NCBI RefSeq assembly: GCF_037201965.1
Contig: NZ_CP147518.1
Location: 5,263,001-5,327,000, forward strand
Origin: Spirosoma sp. SC4-14
Lineage (GTDB): Bacteria > Bacteroidota > Bacteroidia > Cytophagales > Spirosomataceae
DNA length: 64,000 bases
Direction: 5' to 3'
A program made the position numbers and the translations under genes. How positions within the stretch are numbered: the stretch's first letter is position 1; each line of letters begins with the position of its first letter. Shown piece after piece: positions 62,351-64,000 of this stretch. The notes under the pieces were generated by a model that saw only the letters and a list, made by a program, of their open reading frames with translations, ran no database searches and was not told where the DNA came from.

Positions 62351-63634
62351 ATGACAGACGATAACCAGAAGTCGGGCCTCAACCGCAGAGATCTATTGAA
62401 ATATAGCCTTCAGGGCGTTGCCTTGACCGCGTTCGGCTCCGCACTCTCCAATTCAGCCAAAGCCAGTGCTCCGGCATTTTTGAGTCAACGGCCAAAAAAT
62501 GGTAAAATCGTGGTAGTGGGCGCCGGAGCGTTCGGTGGCTGGACAGCCCTGCATCTGCTTCGAAAGGGTTATAACGTAACGCTTGTCGATCAGTTTGGCG
62601 CGGGCAACAGTCAGGCCAGTTCGGGTGGCGAAACCCGGCTGATACGAGCCTATTACAGCGATCCGGTCTATGTTGACATGGCAATGCGGGCCGTTACGCT
62701 CTGGAAAGAAAATGAACCGCGTATGGAACAAACGATTCTGCATCAGAATGGATTGTTACTGTTCAATTATCCATCCAGCAAAGCCGAATCTGAAGCTGCC
62801 ATTGCCATCTACAAAAAAGCGAACCTGCCGCTCGAAAAAGTTAGCCTCGATGATGCGGTGAAACGATGGCCACAGATTGGCGTTGAAGGCCTCGACCATG
62901 TCCTGTACGATCCCTCGGCAGGTTATCTGGATGCGCGCAAAGGCTGTCTGGCCGTTTGCAATCTGTTTCTTAAAGAAGGCGGCACATTTTTGCAGCAGCG
63001 GGTGCAGACCGAAACGATTCAGAACGGGAAAGTCACTTCCATAACACTGACTGACGGCACCCGACTCGAAGCCGACAGCGTTGTATTTGCCTGTGGACCG
63101 TGGCTGGTTCGTTTGTTTCCGCAGTTGACCCGGAAACTAAAGGTAATGCGTGCGTTGTGTTTCTTTTTTGCCTCCCCGTCTGGCCAGGCCGATCTGATGG
63201 AAAATAAATTACCAACCTGGATGGACCGCGACATGACCGGGCCATTCCGTTCATTTGGCGTACCGGGAAGCGATTTCAGAGGTTTTAAAGTTGGTCTGAC
63301 ACCACCCGACAACAACATTACCGACCGATTCGACACCTATCACCGCATCATAAAACAGGAAGAATTCGACATGGCGCTGGGTGTACTGAAACGTCGGTTC
63401 CCGAAAATGGTTGGTCAACCGCTCATCGAGCAGCGTGTTTGTCAATATACCAGCACGCCCGATACTGATTTCATTCTCGACACGCACCCCGAAGCCGATA
63501 ATCTTTGGCTCATGGGTGGCGACTCAGGACACGGCTATAAACAGGGCGCATCATTTGGCGAAATAGCCGCCCATACGGTTGAAGGGAAACTAGAAAAATC
63601 AGCAAAATTTTCACTCAAACGACTGATCGGCTAA
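62351..63634 (+). CDS. Exported FAD-dependent amine oxidase (sarcosine oxidase/DAO family)
   Basis: 427 residues. Tat signal: LNRRDLLKYSLQGVALTAFG. FAD-binding GAGAFGGW in VVVGAGAFGGWTALHL, then SSGGETRLIRAYYSD. The block CQYTSTPD with C364 equals the covalent-flavin Cys region of monomeric sarcosine oxidase/N-methyltryptophan oxidase. The end WLMGGDSGHGYKQG is the typical active-site segment. It probably oxidises an N-methyl or amino-acid-like amine in the periplasm, releasing H2O2. Substrate unknown. Follows TldE by 60 bases. Confidence 0.88.
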   Translation: MTDDNQKSGLNRRDLLKYSLQGVALTAFGSALSNSAKASAPAFLSQRPKNGKIVVVGAGAFGGWTALHLLRKGYNVTLVDQFGAGNSQASSGGETRLIRAYYSDPVYVDMAMRAVTLWKENEPRMEQTILHQNGLLLFNYPSSKAESEAAIAIYKKANLPLEKVSLDDAVKRWPQIGVEGLDHVLYDPSAGYLDARKGCLAVCNLFLKEGGTFLQQRVQTETIQNGKVTSITLTDGTRLEADSVVFACGPWLVRLFPQLTRKLKVMRALCFFFASPSGQADLMENKLPTWMDRDMTGPFRSFGVPGSDFRGFKVGLTPPDNNITDRFDTYHRIIKQEEFDMALGVLKRRFPKMVGQPLIEQRVCQYTSTPDTDFILDTHPEADNLWLMGGDSGHGYKQGASFGEIAAHTVEGKLEKSAKFSLKRLIG

Positions 63635-63748
63635 GGCTATACCAAACGAAGGCTCAGGTTTCAATTCGAAAAAGTCTAAAGAGAATATAGGTGCAGAACC
63701 AATATCTTGGTAAATTGCAAGCGCGCACCGTAAAAATGACTATTTCCA

Positions 63749-64000
63749 TTGAAATCGTTTACCGCCATTGGTTTTCTCATTCTGTTGCTCTATCATTTGA
63801 TAGGGTTGCCATTGGCTGTACTTACCTTTGACGAAACCTACCAATCGGCAACGCCCATATCGTCCGACGATCACTGGAAACTGGTTAAACTTCCCATTTC
63901 GTTGCCCTATACCGCATCCTGGGAAAACCCCGATGGTCTGGACGGGCTTGTTCAGGATGGCGATAATTTTTACAATATTGTTCATCAGCGGTATGCCAAC
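63749..64000 (+). CDS. Hypothetical membrane protein, 5' part, cut by the window edge
   Basis: A frame starting at TTG 63749 stays open to the window end (84 codons). It begins MKSFTAIGFLILLLYHLIGL, one membrane helix, then LTFDETYQSATPISSDDHW and LPYTASWENPDGLDGLVQDGDN. The composition is coding-like. No family was recognised, and the rest of the gene lies beyond the window. Confidence 0.65.
   Translation, partial: MKSFTAIGFLILLLYHLIGLPLAVLTFDETYQSATPISSDDHWKLVKLPISLPYTASWENPDGLDGLVQDGDNFYNIVHQRYAN

Noticed and set aside
1..64000. CRISPR array, phage, intact insertion sequence or rRNA
   Set aside because: No regularly spaced direct repeats, no integrase or phage structural genes, no transposase with terminal repeats and no rRNA-like sequence were seen. 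The InsA-like gene lacks a catalytic domain and terminal repeats.

Overview
The window looks like a chromosomal segment of a Bacteroidota bacterium, most likely order Cytophagales and close to Spirosoma or its relatives (inference; no marker gene was compared). The signs are a SusC/SusD pair under a FecI-type sigma factor and FecR anti-sigma factor, several TonB/Tat/lipoprotein export signals, promoters of the TTTG-N21-TAnnTTTG type, few Shine-Dalgarno sites, and Bacteroidota-type families such as DUF349 and a probable DUF4421. About 52 protein genes, one tRNA gene and one possible gene remnant are supported. I saw no phage, intact insertion sequence, CRISPR array or rRNA.

Layout. 1-3.7 kb: the end of an RND efflux permease, two convergent signalling genes (a stand-alone receiver and a LytTR-receiver protein) and two small genes. 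3.8-7.5 kb: a compact TonB receptor / cysteine-free molybdopterin-domain protein / di-haem cytochrome c peroxidase set. 7.6-12.7 kb: a probable DUF4421 outer-membrane protein, a GH2-like lipoprotein and, convergent with it, a family 2 polysaccharide synthase carrying a GH26-like C-terminal domain. 13-22.6 kb: ECF sigma, FecR, SusC, SusD, a purple-acid-phosphatase-like enzyme and an endonuclease/exonuclease/phosphatase, which reads as a regulated uptake locus for a phosphate-ester compound. 23-26 kb: loose single genes (a DUF4347-like protein, an amidohydrolase, two small secreted proteins) and a gene-poor kilobase with a possible remnant. 27-30.7 kb: a tRNA with UGU anticodon but a long variable arm, a DUF349 protein, pdxH and an InsA-like zinc-ribbon/HTH protein.

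30.8-41.7 kb is the most coherent block: a porin-like protein, an MHS-family symporter, two small membrane proteins, a sodium:solute-symporter/histidine-kinase fusion, a single-domain response regulator, and two acyl-CoA synthetases (PrpE-like and Acs). Together they look like a system that senses, imports and activates acetate and propionate, closed by a strong terminator.

42-64 kb is mostly housekeeping and envelope work: an ABC exporter, AraC and VOC proteins, a GH9 glycosidase and a ThuA-like protein, an RlmI-type methyltransferase, the pyruvate dehydrogenase E2 subunit, thioredoxin, a sterol-desaturase-family protein, a thioesterase, an acyltransferase, a serine hydrolase, an ABC-2 exporter pair, a TldD/TldE pair, a Tat-exported flavin oxidase and the start of a membrane protein. 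Between genes in the 34-54 kb part lie six long, perfect or near-perfect inverted repeats (arms of 15 to 37 bp) of unrelated sequence, often starting at a stop codon.
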